64,000 nucleotides of DNA from contig NZ_BAAAFQ010000011.1 in NCBI RefSeq assembly GCF_039523615.1, positions 1-64,000 on the forward strand, read 5' to 3'. Origin of the DNA: Psychrosphaera haliotis. Lineage in GTDB: Bacteria > Pseudomonadota > Gammaproteobacteria > Enterobacterales > Alteromonadaceae. Position 1 is the stretch's first letter. Each line of letters begins with the position of its first letter. The position numbers were made by a program, and so were the translations under genes. Shown piece by piece: positions 1-8,326 of this stretch. The notes beneath the pieces are model-generated. The model was given only the letters and a program-made list of their open reading frames with translations. It ran no database searches and had not been told where the DNA came from.

Positions 1-127
1 ATAAGTAGATAAGTAGATAAGTAGATAAGTAGATAAGTAGATAAGTAGATAAGTAGATAAGTAGATAAGTAGATAAGTAGATAAGTAGATAAGTAGATAA
101 GTAGATAAGTAGATAAGTAGATAAGTA
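1..127. repeat. 8-bp tandem repeat (ATAAGTAG), about 16 copies
   Basis: An essentially perfect tandem array of the octamer ATAAGTAG starts at the first base of the window and ends at base 127, so it may extend further to the left. It lies beyond the terminator that follows rplQ, outside any recognised gene. Every frame of the unit contains a stop codon on at least one strand, so coding is unlikely. Arrays of this type usually change copy number by replication slippage. Confidence 0.95.
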
Positions 128-173
128 TAAAAAAAGAAGATTGCTAAAAACAACCTTCTTTTCTTAATAATGT

Positions 174-200
174 AAAAAAGCCGGGTAAACCCGGCCTTTT
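174..200 (-). terminator. Rho-independent terminator of the alpha operon
   Basis: Read on the minus strand, a six-pair GC stem (GCCGGG / CCCGGC) with a four-base loop is followed by a run of six T. It begins a few bases after the rplQ stop codon and closes the long minus-strand ribosomal-protein cluster. Confidence 0.9.
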
Positions 201-203
201 CAA

Positions 204-605
204 TTACTCTTCAGTAGCTTCAACTACTTCAGCATCTGCATCAAGTTCTGGTCTACCAACCAGTTCAATGTACGCCATTGGTGCTTTATCACCAGTACGG
301 TATCCACACTTGATAATTCTAGTGTATCCACCTGGACGTTCATTGTAACGTTGACCTAAGTCAGTAAATAATTTACCAACTACTTCAGCATCTCTCGTAC
401 GAGCGAATGCTAAGCGACGATTTGCTACGCTGTCAGATTTAGCCATTGTGATCAATGGTTCAATAACACGACGTAATTCTTTCGCCTTAGGCAAAGTTGT
501 CTTGATGATTTCATGCTTCACCAATGAACCCGCCATATTACGGAACATCGCTTGACGATGACTGCTGTTGCGGTTTAATTGACGACCACTCTTACGATGG
601 CGCAT
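204..605 (-). CDS. rplQ: 50S ribosomal protein L17
   Basis: L17 is a structural protein of the large ribosomal subunit, near the exit of the polypeptide tunnel. The 133-residue product begins MRHRKSGRQLNR, the family signature, and carries an acidic C-terminal tail typical of gammaproteobacterial L17. It is the last gene of the alpha operon (rpsM, rpsK, rpsD, rpoA, rplQ), 33 bases after rpoA and just before a strong terminator. Regulation is expected through the S4-controlled alpha operon, as in Escherichia coli. Confidence 0.98.
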   Translation of the reverse strand: MRHRKSGRQLNRNSSHRQAMFRNMAGSLVKHEIIKTTLPKAKELRRVIEPLITMAKSDSVANRRLAFARTRDAEVVGKLFTDLGQRYNERPGGYTRIIKCGYRTGDKAPMAYIELVGRPELDADAEVVEATEE

Positions 606-638
606 GAGCTTTTCCTTCTAACTAATTCGTTTAAAAAT

Positions 639-1631
639 TTAGTCGTTATCTAACAGACTAGCCGGTGGCCAGTTCTCTAGGCGCATGCCTAGTGATAAAC
701 CACGAGACGCTAAAACGTCTTTGATTTCCGTTAGAGACTTCTTACCAAGATTAGGAGTTTTTAATAACTCAACCTCAGTACGCTGTACTAAATCACCGAT
801 ATATTGTACTTGTTCAGCCTTCAAACAGTTGGCTGAGCGAACAGTCAATTCTAGATCGTCTACTGGACGTAATAGAATTGGATCAAATTCTGGTTTCTCT
901 TCTTCTTGCGCTACTTCTGTAACATCACGTAAATCTACGAATGCTTCCAGTTGCTCAGCAAGAATAGTAGAAGAGCGACGAATAGCTTCTTCAGGATCTA
1001 AAGTGCCGTTCGTTTCCATATCAATGATCAATTTGTCTAAATCAGTACGCTGTTCAACACGAGCACTTTCAACATTGTAAGCAATACGCTCAACAGGGCT
1101 GAAAGACGCGTCTAGAAGTAAGCGACCAATTGGACGATCTTCTTCGTCTGAGGACACACGCGCAGAAGCAGGAACATAACCACGGCCACGCTGCACGTTT
1201 ACACGCATTGAAATTTCAGAGCTTTCACTCGTTAAGTTACAAATAACGTGTTCAGGGTTGATGATTTCTACATCACCATCGTGCTGAAAATCAGCAGCTG
1301 TAACAGGGCCAATACCCGACTTAGTTAAAGTCAAGGTTACTTCGTCCTTTCCCTCTACGCGAACTGCTAAACCCTTTAGGTTTAACAATATTTCGATCAC
1401 ATCTTCCTGTACACCTTCTTTTGCACTGTATTCGTGCTGGACACCGTCGATTTCTACTTCGGTTACCGCACAACCAGGCATAGATGACAACAAGATTCTG
1501 CGTAACGCATTACCTAAAGTGTGACCAAAGCCACGCTCTAAAGGTTCAAGCGTTACTTTTGCTCGAGTTGCACTAACTTGTTCAATGTCTACAAGCCTAG
1601 GCTTAAGGAATTCAGTTACAGACCCCTGCAT
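639..1631 (-). CDS. rpoA: DNA-directed RNA polymerase subunit alpha
   Basis: The alpha subunit dimerises to start assembly of RNA polymerase and contacts UP elements and activators. The 330-residue product has the N-terminal assembly domain (about residues 1-235, beginning MQGSVTEFLKPR), a linker, and the C-terminal domain (about 250-329) with its helix-hairpin-helix DNA contact (NLGKKSLTEIKDVL). Length and both domains match the enterobacterial protein. It sits between rpsD and rplQ, the usual alpha-operon position. Confidence 0.99.
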   Translation of the reverse strand: MQGSVTEFLKPRLVDIEQVSATRAKVTLEPLERGFGHTLGNALRRILLSSMPGCAVTEVEIDGVQHEYSAKEGVQEDVIEILLNLKGLAVRVEGKDEVTLTLTKSGIGPVTAADFQHDGDVEIINPEHVICNLTSESSEISMRVNVQRGRGYVPASARVSSDEEDRPIGRLLLDASFSPVERIAYNVESARVEQRTDLDKLIIDMETNGTLDPEEAIRRSSTILAEQLEAFVDLRDVTEVAQEEEKPEFDPILLRPVDDLELTVRSANCLKAEQVQYIGDLVQRTEVELLKTPNLGKKSLTEIKDVLASRGLSLGMRLENWPPASLLDND

Positions 1632-1655
1632 TTTATATCCTCTTATGTTTCAACT

Positions 1656-2276
1656 TTACTTAGAGTAAAGTTCAACAATTAACTGTTCATTAATCTCTGC
1701 AGACAACTCAGAGCGTTCAGGGTGTGATTTATAAACACCTGTCATCGCTTTCGCATCTACGTCAATCCAAGTCGGTTTTTCACGTTGTTCAGCTAACTCA
1801 AGAGCTGCAACAATACGGCCTTGCTTTTTCGATTTTTCACGAATAGCAACAACGTCTTCTGCAGACACTTTGTAGGAAGGAATGTTCACTACGCTACCGT
1901 TAACAACAATTGACTTGTGGCTAACTAGCTGACGAGCTTCCGCACGAGTACTTGCGTAACCCATACGATAAACAACGTTATCTAAACGGCTTTCTAAAAG
2001 TTGTAATAGGTTTTCACCAGTATTACCTTTAAGACGTGCCGCTTCTTTGTAGTAGTTACGGAATTGTTTTTCTAAAACACCGTAAATACGACGAACTTTT
2101 TGTTTCTCACGAAGCTGTAAACCATAGTCAGACAAACGCGGCTTACGCGCGCCATGTTGACCTGGTGCAGTATCGATTTTACATTTAGTATCTATAGCAC
2201 GTACGCCACTCTTAAGGAACAAATCTGTTCCTTCGCGACGACTAAGCTTTAGCTTTGGACCCAAATATCTAGCCAT
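1656..2276 (-). CDS. rpsD: 30S ribosomal protein S4
   Basis: S4 is a primary 16S rRNA binder that starts assembly of the small-subunit body. In E. coli it also represses translation of the alpha operon. The 206-residue product starts MARYLGPKLKLSRREG and contains an S4 RNA-binding domain at about residues 95-155 (RLDNVVYRMGYASTRAEAR). It lies between rpsK and rpoA. This copy has no zinc-binding cysteine cluster at the N-terminus, so it is the zinc-independent form. Confidence 0.98.
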   Translation of the reverse strand: MARYLGPKLKLSRREGTDLFLKSGVRAIDTKCKIDTAPGQHGARKPRLSDYGLQLREKQKVRRIYGVLEKQFRNYYKEAARLKGNTGENLLQLLESRLDNVVYRMGYASTRAEARQLVSHKSIVVNGSVVNIPSYKVSAEDVVAIREKSKKQGRIVAALELAEQREKPTWIDVDAKAMTGVYKSHPERSELSAEINEQLIVELYSK

Positions 2277-2298
2277 GTTCTTTCTCCACTAACAGTCG

Positions 2299-2688
2299 TT
2301 ATACACGACGTTTCTTAGGCGGACGACAACCGTTATGAGGAATAGGTGTAACGTCAGTAATGTTAGTGATCTTGTAACCCACAGCATTTAATGCGCGGAT
2401 TGCAGATTCACGACCAGGACCAGGTCCCTTGACGAACACTTCAATATTCTTCAAACCGTACTCTTTTGCTGCTTCGCCTGCGCGTTCAGCCGCTACCTGT
2501 GCAGCGAATGGTGTTGATTTACGTGAACCACGGAAACCAGAACCACCTGCAGTAGCCCAAGACAATGCATTGCCTTGACGGTCGGTTAATGTAACGATTG
2601 TGTTGTTGAAAGACGCATGGATATGAGCCATACCATCAGCAACCTGCTTTTTTACTTTTTTACGTGAACGAGTTGGAGCTTTTGCCAT
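2299..2688 (-). CDS. rpsK: 30S ribosomal protein S11
   Basis: S11 lines the mRNA path on the platform of the small subunit. The 129-residue product ends PHNGCRPPKKRRV, the family C-terminal signature, and contains the conserved GGSGFRGSRKSTPFAAQ segment near the middle. It lies 16 bases after rpsM and 22 before rpsD in the alpha operon, so it is almost certainly co-transcribed and coupled with them. Confidence 0.98.
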   Translation of the reverse strand: MAKAPTRSRKKVKKQVADGMAHIHASFNNTIVTLTDRQGNALSWATAGGSGFRGSRKSTPFAAQVAAERAGEAAKEYGLKNIEVFVKGPGPGRESAIRALNAVGYKITNITDVTPIPHNGCRPPKKRRV

Positions 2689-2704
2689 TTCTTGCTACCT
2701 CGCC

Positions 2705-3061
2705 TTATTTAGTAATAGGTTTACGTGGACCTTTACGGGTACGCGCATTAGTTTTAGTGCGCTGACCACGTAGAGGAAGACTGCGACGGTGGCGCATGCC
2801 ACGGTTACAACCTAAATCCATTAAACGTTTAATATTTAAAGTTACTTCACGGCGAAGGTCACCTTCTACAGTGTACTTGCCAACTTCTTCACGTAATTTA
2901 TCTAAATCTTGTTCAGATAATGTTCCGATTTTCGTATCTTCCGCGATACCAGTAGACGCTAAAATTGCTTTTGAACGTGTTTTACCGATACCGAAAATCG
3001 CTGTAAGAGCGATTACTGAGTGTTTACGATCGGAAATGTTAATGCCAGCGATACGGGCCAC
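2705..3061 (-). CDS. rpsM: 30S ribosomal protein S13 (GTG start)
   Basis: S13 sits in the head of the small subunit and contacts the P-site tRNA and bridges to the large subunit. The product (118 residues) has the helix-two-turns-helix fold and the basic C-terminal tail ending GPRKPITK. Two in-frame GTG codons lie close together. The second, at 3061, gives the family start MARIAGIN and is preceded by GGAG at eight bases. The first, at 3067, would leave only two bases. E. coli rpsM also starts with GTG. This is the first gene of the alpha operon, where S4 repression acts in E. coli. Confidence 0.97.
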   Translation of the reverse strand: MARIAGINISDRKHSVIALTAIFGIGKTRSKAILASTGIAEDTKIGTLSEQDLDKLREEVGKYTVEGDLRREVTLNIKRLMDLGCNRGMRHRRSLPLRGQRTKTNARTRKGPRKPITK

Positions 3062-3173
3062 TAACACATCTCCTATAGTTTTGGGTCAATCGAAAAGCCC
3101 GTTAGGATACTCGACCTTTGACCATTTGTAAATATGGGTGAGGAAAACTTCCTCACCCCCAACTTACGTCGTA
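3062..3173 (-). promoter_or_regulatory. rpmJ-rpsM junction: alpha-operon leader with a 10-bp hairpin
   Basis: The spacer between rpmJ and rpsM contains a perfect 10-bp inverted repeat (arms 3136-3145 and 3149-3158, three-base loop; arm GGGTGAGGAA) just after the rpmJ stop. No clean T-run follows it on the minus strand, so it may be a processing, weak terminator or attenuator element rather than a strong terminator. The remaining stretch up to the GTG of rpsM is where E. coli folds its S4-binding pseudoknot. I could not establish such a pseudoknot here by eye. Confidence 0.5.
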
Positions 3174-3287
3174 TTAACCCTGACGCTGCTTGTGCTTAGG
3201 GTCTGTACAGATTACGCGAACAACACCTGAACGCTTAATTACTTTACAGTTACGACATATCTTCTTAACGGAAGCACGTACTTTCAT
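3174..3287 (-). CDS. rpmJ: 50S ribosomal protein L36 (zinc-binding type)
   Basis: L36 is the smallest protein of the large subunit. This 37-residue gene reads MKVRASVKKICRNCKVIK at its start and ends HKQRQG. Cys11, Cys14, Cys27 and His32 form the zinc ribbon, so it is the zinc-containing paralogue. It begins 17 bases after secY and is the last gene of the spc operon, as in E. coli. A zinc-free paralogue may exist elsewhere but is not in this window. Confidence 0.97.
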   Translation of the reverse strand: MKVRASVKKICRNCKVIKRSGVVRVICTDPKHKQRQG

Positions 3288-3304
3288 TGCTTTTACTCCG
3301 CAAT

Positions 3305-4663
3305 CTAACGGCTGTAGCCTTTCAGGTTCGCTTTATCTAAAGCTTTTCCTGCAAGGTTTGCCTTCTTAAGAACAGAATCATACTGATGAGACATCAACAG
3401 TGTTTGAATCTGCGCCATAAAATCCATGACAACAACAACGATGATTAACAACGATGTGCCACCAAAATAAAATTGGACGTTCCAAGCGATCATCATGAAC
3501 TCAGGTACAAGACAAACAAATGTAATGTACATGGCTCCTGCCAGTGTCAAACGCGTCATCACCTTATCGATGTATTTCGACGTTTGCTCACCAGGTCTGA
3601 TACCTGGAATGAATGCACCTGAGCGCTTCAAGTTATCCGCTGTTTCTCTCGGGTTGAAAACCAACGCGGTGTAGAAAAAACAGAAGAATATTATAGCAGC
3701 TGCGTACAACATAACATATAGGGGTTGTCCCGGTGATAATGTTAAAGACACTTGTTGCAGAAATTCTGCAACGGCACCTTCTCCAGTACCAAACCAAGCA
3801 GCAATAGTGCTTGGGAACATAATAATACTACCAGCAAAAATTGGTGGTATTACGCCAGCCATATTTACTTTTAAAGGTAAATGAGAGCTTTGTGCTTGAA
3901 ACACTTGGCGACCCTGTTGTCGTTTTGCGTAGTTAACAACTATTCGTCGTTGTCCACGTTCTACGAATACAACAAAGTATGTAACCGCGAAAACAATAAC
4001 TGCAATCAACAATAGTAACAACATATGCAATTCGCCTTGACGAGCTTGCTCAGCTGTTGAACCGATTGCAGATGGCAACCCTGCTACGATACCGGTAAAA
4101 ATCAGTATCGAAATACCGTTACCAATACCTCGTTCAGTAATTTGTTCACCTAACCACATTAAGAACATGGTACCGGTTACTAAACTTACTACTGCTGTGA
4201 AATAGAAACCTGGTCCTGGGTTTAACACCAATCCCGGCATCATATTCGGTAAGCTAGTAGCAATACCAAACGACTGGAATGTCGCTAATACAAGCGTGAA
4301 ATAACGAGTGTATTGACTGATTTTCTTACGACCAGCCTCACCTTCTTTCTTTAGCTCTGCTAAAGAAGGGTGCATCACCGTCAATAACTGCATAATAATT
4401 GATGCGGTTATGTATGGCATGATACCTAACGCTAATACCGAAGCACGCTCAAGTGCACCACCGGAGAACATGTTAAACATTTCTACGATGGTACCCTTTT
4501 GCTGTTCGAATAATTCAGCTAGTACTGCAGCATCTATCCCAGGAATTGGAACAAAAGAACCCAATCGAAACACAACAATAGCTAAAAAAACAAATAATAA
4601 TCGTTGTTTTAACTCGGCAAAGCCTGTCTGTCCGCTTTGTAGGTCTAATCCTGGTTTAGCCAT
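3305..4663 (-). CDS. secY: Protein translocase subunit SecY
   Basis: SecY is the channel-forming subunit of the SecYEG translocon in the inner membrane. The 452-residue product has the expected ten hydrophobic segments and the plug region after the first helix, and includes the family segments LGIMPYITASIIMQLL and GERGIGNGISILIF-like (here TERGIGNGISILIF). It lies between rplO and rpmJ in the spc operon, the standard arrangement that ties export capacity to ribosome synthesis. Confidence 0.99.
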   Translation of the reverse strand: MAKPGLDLQSGQTGFAELKQRLLFVFLAIVVFRLGSFVPIPGIDAAVLAELFEQQKGTIVEMFNMFSGGALERASVLALGIMPYITASIIMQLLTVMHPSLAELKKEGEAGRKKISQYTRYFTLVLATFQSFGIATSLPNMMPGLVLNPGPGFYFTAVVSLVTGTMFLMWLGEQITERGIGNGISILIFTGIVAGLPSAIGSTAEQARQGELHMLLLLLIAVIVFAVTYFVVFVERGQRRIVVNYAKRQQGRQVFQAQSSHLPLKVNMAGVIPPIFAGSIIMFPSTIAAWFGTGEGAVAEFLQQVSLTLSPGQPLYVMLYAAAIIFFCFFYTALVFNPRETADNLKRSGAFIPGIRPGEQTSKYIDKVMTRLTLAGAMYITFVCLVPEFMMIAWNVQFYFGGTSLLIIVVVVMDFMAQIQTLLMSHQYDSVLKKANLAGKALDKANLKGYSR

Positions 4664-4676
4664 AATGTACTTGTCC

Positions 4677-5108
4677 TTATTCTACTTTTCCGCCGGCTGC
4701 AACAATAGCTTCCTGCGCACCTTTAGTAACACGTAGACCAGCTACAGTTACCGGGCGTGCAACGTCGCCAGATTTAACAACTTTAACGAAAAGTATGTCT
4801 TTCTTCACTAGGCCTGCAGCTTTCAAAGTTTCTAAAGAAACGATGTCGCCTTCAACTTTTGTAATTTCTGACAATGTTACTTCATCAGTTACCAACGATT
4901 TACGAGAAGTGAAACCGAATTTCGGTAAGCGACGTTGTAAAGGCATTTGACCGCCTTCAAAACCTGGCTTAACACTTCCGCCTGAGCGTGATTTCTGACC
5001 TTTGTGTCCACGACCACCAGTTTTACCTAAACCAGAACCGATACCGCGTCCAACGCGTTTCTTATCCGTTTTAGCGCCTGGTGCTGGAGATAGAGTATTC
5101 AAACGCAT
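4677..5108 (-). CDS. rplO: 50S ribosomal protein L15
   Basis: L15 is a late-assembly protein of the large subunit. The 143-residue product begins MRLNTLSPAPGAKTDKKRVG and has the glycine- and arginine-rich N-terminal extension (GIGSGLGKTGGRGHKGQKSR) that threads into 23S rRNA. It follows rpmD by three bases and precedes secY by 13, so it is translationally coupled within the spc operon. Confidence 0.98.
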   Translation of the reverse strand: MRLNTLSPAPGAKTDKKRVGRGIGSGLGKTGGRGHKGQKSRSGGSVKPGFEGGQMPLQRRLPKFGFTSRKSLVTDEVTLSEITKVEGDIVSLETLKAAGLVKKDILFVKVVKSGDVARPVTVAGLRVTKGAQEAIVAAGGKVE

Positions 5109-5111
5109 CGA

Positions 5112-5294
5112 TTACCCCTCCACTTTAACCATGTATTGAACTTGGTTTACCATACCACGTACACATGCTGTGTCTTCCAACTCAACAGTGTGATTGATAC
5201 GGCGTAAACCCAAGCCACGTAATGTAGCTTTATGCTTCGGTAAACGACCGATAGAGCTACGTATTTGTGTTACTTTAATCGTCTTCTTAGCCAT
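5112..5294 (-). CDS. rpmD: 50S ribosomal protein L30
   Basis: L30 is a small protein of the large subunit. The product is 60 residues and contains the family segment IGRLPKHKATLRGLGLRRI. It lies six bases after rpsE and three before rplO, the conserved order of the spc operon. Length matches the bacterial short form. Confidence 0.98.
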   Translation of the reverse strand: MAKKTIKVTQIRSSIGRLPKHKATLRGLGLRRINHTVELEDTACVRGMVNQVQYMVKVEG

Positions 5295-5300
5295 GGTCTA

Positions 5301-5801
5301 TTACCCCAAAATTTCAGAAACGTTAAGGCCACGTTTAGCTGCGATTTGTTCAGGAGAATTCATTCCTGCCAAAGCGTCAACTGTAGCGCGAACTACGTTA
5401 ATTGGGTTAGTCGAACCGTAACATTTAGATAGTACGTTTTGTACACCTGCTACTTCTAATACTGCACGCATTGCACCACCTGCGATGATACCCGTACCTT
5501 CTGAAGCTGGTTGCATGTAAACTTTTGAACCAGAGTGGCGACCCTTAATAGGGTGCTGCAATGTTCCATTAGTTAATTCTACACTAACCATGTTACGACG
5601 CGCTTTTTCCATTGCTTTTTGAATAGCAGCTGGAACTTCACGCGCTTTACCATAACCAAAACCTACACGGCCATTCTTGTCACCAACAACAGTTAAAGCA
5701 GTGAACGAGAATATACGACCACCCTTAACTACTTTTGATACACGATTTACCGCGATAAGCTTTTCTTCGAATTCTGTTTGCTTTGCTTCTACGTTAGACA
5801 T
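5301..5801 (-). CDS. rpsE: 30S ribosomal protein S5
   Basis: S5 sits near the mRNA entry channel and the decoding centre; changes in it alter fidelity and spectinomycin response. The 166-residue product has the double-stranded RNA-binding-like N-terminal domain (LIAVNRVSKVVKGGRIFSF) and the C-terminal domain with NPINVVRATVDAL. It lies between rplR and rpmD in the spc operon. Length matches E. coli S5. Confidence 0.98.
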   Translation of the reverse strand: MSNVEAKQTEFEEKLIAVNRVSKVVKGGRIFSFTALTVVGDKNGRVGFGYGKAREVPAAIQKAMEKARRNMVSVELTNGTLQHPIKGRHSGSKVYMQPASEGTGIIAGGAMRAVLEVAGVQNVLSKCYGSTNPINVVRATVDALAGMNSPEQIAAKRGLNVSEILG

Positions 5802-5810
5802 GAGCTACTC

Positions 5811-6161
5811 CTAGAACTGAAGACCGGCTTCGCGAGCAGCGTCTGCTAACGCTTTCACACGGCCGTGATATTTAAAACCGCTACGGTCGAATGACACTTT
5901 TTCAACGCCATTCTTTACCGCACGTTCTGCTACTGCTTTACCAACCGCAGTTGCAGCTTCAACGTTACCTGTAGAAGCTACCGCAGAGCGGATATCTTTT
6001 TCTACAGTTGACGCCGCCGCTAACACCTTACCTTCAGGAGAAATTACCTGAGCGTAAGCGTGACGAGGCGTACGGTGCATTACTAAACGAGTAACACCGT
6101 TTTCAATAAACGTTCTGCGAGCGCGCTTGGCACGACGTAAACGAGCTGTTTTCTTATCCAT
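5811..6161 (-). CDS. rplR: 50S ribosomal protein L18
   Basis: L18 binds 5S rRNA and docks it on the large subunit. The 116-residue product begins MDKKTARLRRAKRARR, with a strongly basic N-terminus, and ends ALADAAREAGLQF, a typical family C-terminus. It lies nine bases after rplF and nine before rpsE in the spc operon. Confidence 0.98.
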   Translation of the reverse strand: MDKKTARLRRAKRARRTFIENGVTRLVMHRTPRHAYAQVISPEGKVLAAASTVEKDIRSAVASTGNVEAATAVGKAVAERAVKNGVEKVSFDRSGFKYHGRVKALADAAREAGLQF

Positions 6162-6170
6162 CGTCTTACC

Positions 6171-6704
6171 TTACTTTTTCTTCGCCTCTTTGCGACGAAC
6201 GATTTCATCGCTATAACGGATACCTTTGCCTTTATAAGGCTCTGGCTCACGATAAGCGCGAATATTCGCTGCAACTTGACCAACTAAATGTTTACTTGCA
6301 CCCTTCACAACAACTTCTGTTTGTGATGGAGCTTCGATAGTCACACCAGCTGGCACTTCAAAGTCTACTGGGTGAGAGAAACCTAGAGATAGACTTAATA
6401 CTTTGCCTTTTACCGCAGCACGGTAACCAACACCATTAAGAACTAACTTCTTCTCAAAACCAGCACTCACACCAACAACTTGGTTGTTAATGTTTGCACG
6501 AGCAGTACCTGCCTGTGCCCACGCGTCGGCAAAACCGTCACGAGGAAGTGTGCGAACTACGTTGTCTTCTAAAACAACTTCAACAGCAGGGTTAACGTTT
6601 AAAGTTAACTCGCCTACTTTACCTTTAACTTTTACTTCCTGACCATTTACGGCGATTTCAACACCGGCAGGAACATTAATAGGTGCTTTTGCTACACGAG
6701 ACAT
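6171..6704 (-). CDS. rplF: 50S ribosomal protein L6
   Basis: L6 lies near the sarcin-ricin region of the large subunit and consists of two similar folds. The 177-residue product begins MSRVAKAPINVPAGVEI and contains the conserved C-terminal segment NIRAYREPEPYKGKGIRY that closes the second domain. It follows rpsH by 13 bases in the spc operon. Confidence 0.98.
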   Translation of the reverse strand: MSRVAKAPINVPAGVEIAVNGQEVKVKGKVGELTLNVNPAVEVVLEDNVVRTLPRDGFADAWAQAGTARANINNQVVGVSAGFEKKLVLNGVGYRAAVKGKVLSLSLGFSHPVDFEVPAGVTIEAPSQTEVVVKGASKHLVGQVAANIRAYREPEPYKGKGIRYSDEIVRRKEAKKK

Positions 6705-6717
6705 TATGACTCTCCTA

Positions 6718-7110
6718 TTAAGCTACGTAGCCGATGATCTCGCCGCCAATGCCCGCTTTGCGTGCAGCACGGTCAGTCATCAAACCTTTTGATGTAGAAA
6801 CGATAGCTATACCTAGACCACCCATAACTTTAGGTAGGTCTGAAGTCTTCTTATATATACGAAGACCAGGACGGCTAACGCGTTTGATAGTTTCGATTAC
6901 TGGTTTGTCTTCGAAGTACTTAAGTGTAACGTTTAATTCTTTCTTAACGTCACCTGACACTTCGTAGCCAGCAATAAAACCTTCGCTCTTCAAAAGTTCA
7001 GCCAAAGCTGTTTTTAACTTTGATGAAGGCATTGCAACGGTTACTTTGTTTGACATTTGACCGTTACGTACGCGGGTGAACATATCCGCGATAGGATCTT
7101 GCATGCTCAT
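6718..7110 (-). CDS. rpsH: 30S ribosomal protein S8
   Basis: S8 binds helix 21 of 16S rRNA early in assembly. In E. coli it also represses the spc operon by binding the mRNA near rplE. The 130-residue product begins MSMQDPIADMFTRVRNGQ and ends AGIGGEIIGYVA, both family signatures. It lies between rpsN and rplF. Confidence 0.98.
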   Translation of the reverse strand: MSMQDPIADMFTRVRNGQMSNKVTVAMPSSKLKTALAELLKSEGFIAGYEVSGDVKKELNVTLKYFEDKPVIETIKRVSRPGLRIYKKTSDLPKVMGGLGIAIVSTSKGLMTDRAARKAGIGGEIIGYVA

Positions 7111-7130
7111 CTTTCAATACTCCCAGATTC

Positions 7131-7436
7131 TTACCAAGAAGCCTTTTTAAGGCCTGGAACTTCACCACGCATCGCTGCTTCACGAAGTTTAATACGGCTT
7201 AAGCCGAACTTACGTAAATAGCCATGTGGACGACCTGTCACATTACAACGGTTACGTTGACGTGCAGGGCTTGAATCACGAGGAAGCTCTTGAAGTTTAA
7301 GCACAGCTGCCCAACGATCATCATCAGACGTGTTAACGTCTTTGATAGTAGCCTTTAGATCGGCACGTTTTGCAGCGAATTTTTCAACTAATTTGGCACG
7401 TTTTACATCACGTGCTTTCATTGATTGCTTAGCCAT
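7131..7436 (-). CDS. rpsN: 30S ribosomal protein S14 (zinc-free type)
   Basis: S14 is in the head of the small subunit. The 101-residue product is the long form without the CxxC zinc pairs and ends with the conserved C-terminal block RKFGLSRIKLREAAMRGE. It lies between rplE and rpsH in the spc operon. The long form is the usual one in gammaproteobacteria. Confidence 0.98.
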   Translation of the reverse strand: MAKQSMKARDVKRAKLVEKFAAKRADLKATIKDVNTSDDDRWAAVLKLQELPRDSSPARQRNRCNVTGRPHGYLRKFGLSRIKLREAAMRGEVPGLKKASW

Positions 7437-7447
7437 AACTCTACACC

Positions 7448-7987
7448 TTATCCTTTAAATGGGAAGTTGAAAGCAGCTAACAGAGCGTGACCTTCCTCGT
7501 TCGATTTTGCAGAGGTAGTAATTGTGATATCTAAACCACGTACTTTGTCTACTTTATCGAAATCGATTTCAGGGAAGATAATTTGCTCGCGTACACCCAT
7601 GCTATAGTTACCGCGACCGTCAAATGACTTAGGATTTAAGCCACGGAAGTCACGAACACGAGGTAGAGCGATTGTAATTAAACGCTCTAAAAAGTCCCAC
7701 ATACGCTCGCCGCGTAGAGTTACCTTGGCACCGATTGGGTAGCCTTCACGAATTTTAAAGCCAGCAACTGACTTACGTGCACGAGTAACAACAGGCTTTT
7801 GACCAGCAATAGATTGCATGTCAGAAGTTGCTGCTTCTAGTACTTTTTTATCCGCTAGAGCTTCACCCAGACCCATGTTCAGGGTAATCTTTTCAAGTCG
7901 TGGGACTTGCATGACAGATGTGTAGCCGAACTGTTTAACTAGTTCAGGCACTACGCTGTCTTTATAAGTATCATGCAGTTTCGCCAT
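7448..7987 (-). CDS. rplE: 50S ribosomal protein L5
   Basis: L5 binds 5S rRNA and contacts the P-site tRNA through bridge B1b. The frame is open from a TTG at 7999, but the ATG at 7987 gives the family start MAKLHDTYKDS and 179 residues, the same length as E. coli L5. It has GGAG six bases upstream. The adjacent ATG at 7990 is only three bases from that site. The gene follows rplX by 14 bases. In E. coli the S8 repressor site of the spc operon lies at this junction. Confidence 0.97.
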   Translation of the reverse strand: MAKLHDTYKDSVVPELVKQFGYTSVMQVPRLEKITLNMGLGEALADKKVLEAATSDMQSIAGQKPVVTRARKSVAGFKIREGYPIGAKVTLRGERMWDFLERLITIALPRVRDFRGLNPKSFDGRGNYSMGVREQIIFPEIDFDKVDKVRGLDITITTSAKSNEEGHALLAAFNFPFKG

Positions 7988-8001
7988 CATATACTCCAAG
8001 A

Positions 8002-8316
8002 TTAGATAGTTTTACCATTAGATTTGAAGATACGAACTTTTTTGCCGTCTTCAAATTTAAAACCTACACGATCAGCTTTACCCGTTTCTGGGTTAAGGAT
8101 CGCAACGTTTGATACGTTGATTGACGCTTCTTTTTCAACAATGCCACCAGGCTGCTGTAGTTGTGGTACAGGTTTTTGGTGTTTCTTGATAAGGTTCACG
8201 CCTTCTACGATTAATCTGTCAGTACCAGTGATAACTTTTAAAACTTTACCAGTTTTACCTTTATCTTTACCAGCAATAACGATTATTTCATCTTCACGAC
8301 GAATTTTGCTTGCCAT
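8002..8316 (-). CDS. rplX: 50S ribosomal protein L24
   Basis: L24 is an early assembly initiator at the 5 prime end of 23S rRNA. The 104-residue product carries a KOW motif near its N-terminus (DEIIVIAGKDKGKTGKVLKV) and the family segment VEGVNLIKKHQKP. It is the second gene of the spc operon, between rplN and rplE. Confidence 0.98.
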   Translation of the reverse strand: MASKIRREDEIIVIAGKDKGKTGKVLKVITGTDRLIVEGVNLIKKHQKPVPQLQQPGGIVEKEASINVSNVAILNPETGKADRVGFKFEDGKKVRIFKSNGKTI

Positions 8317-8326
8317 TTTCAGCTCC

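Noticed and set aside
1..127. CRISPR array at the tandem repeats (1-127 and 33196-33278)
   Set aside because: The units are 7-8 bp with no spacers between them and no cas genes near.
685..1080. Plus-strand open frame of 131 codons opposite rpoA, and similar frames opposite other ribosomal genes
   Set aside because: They lie entirely inside strongly conserved genes on the other strand, match no family I recognise and have no ribosome site. They are shadows of the real genes.
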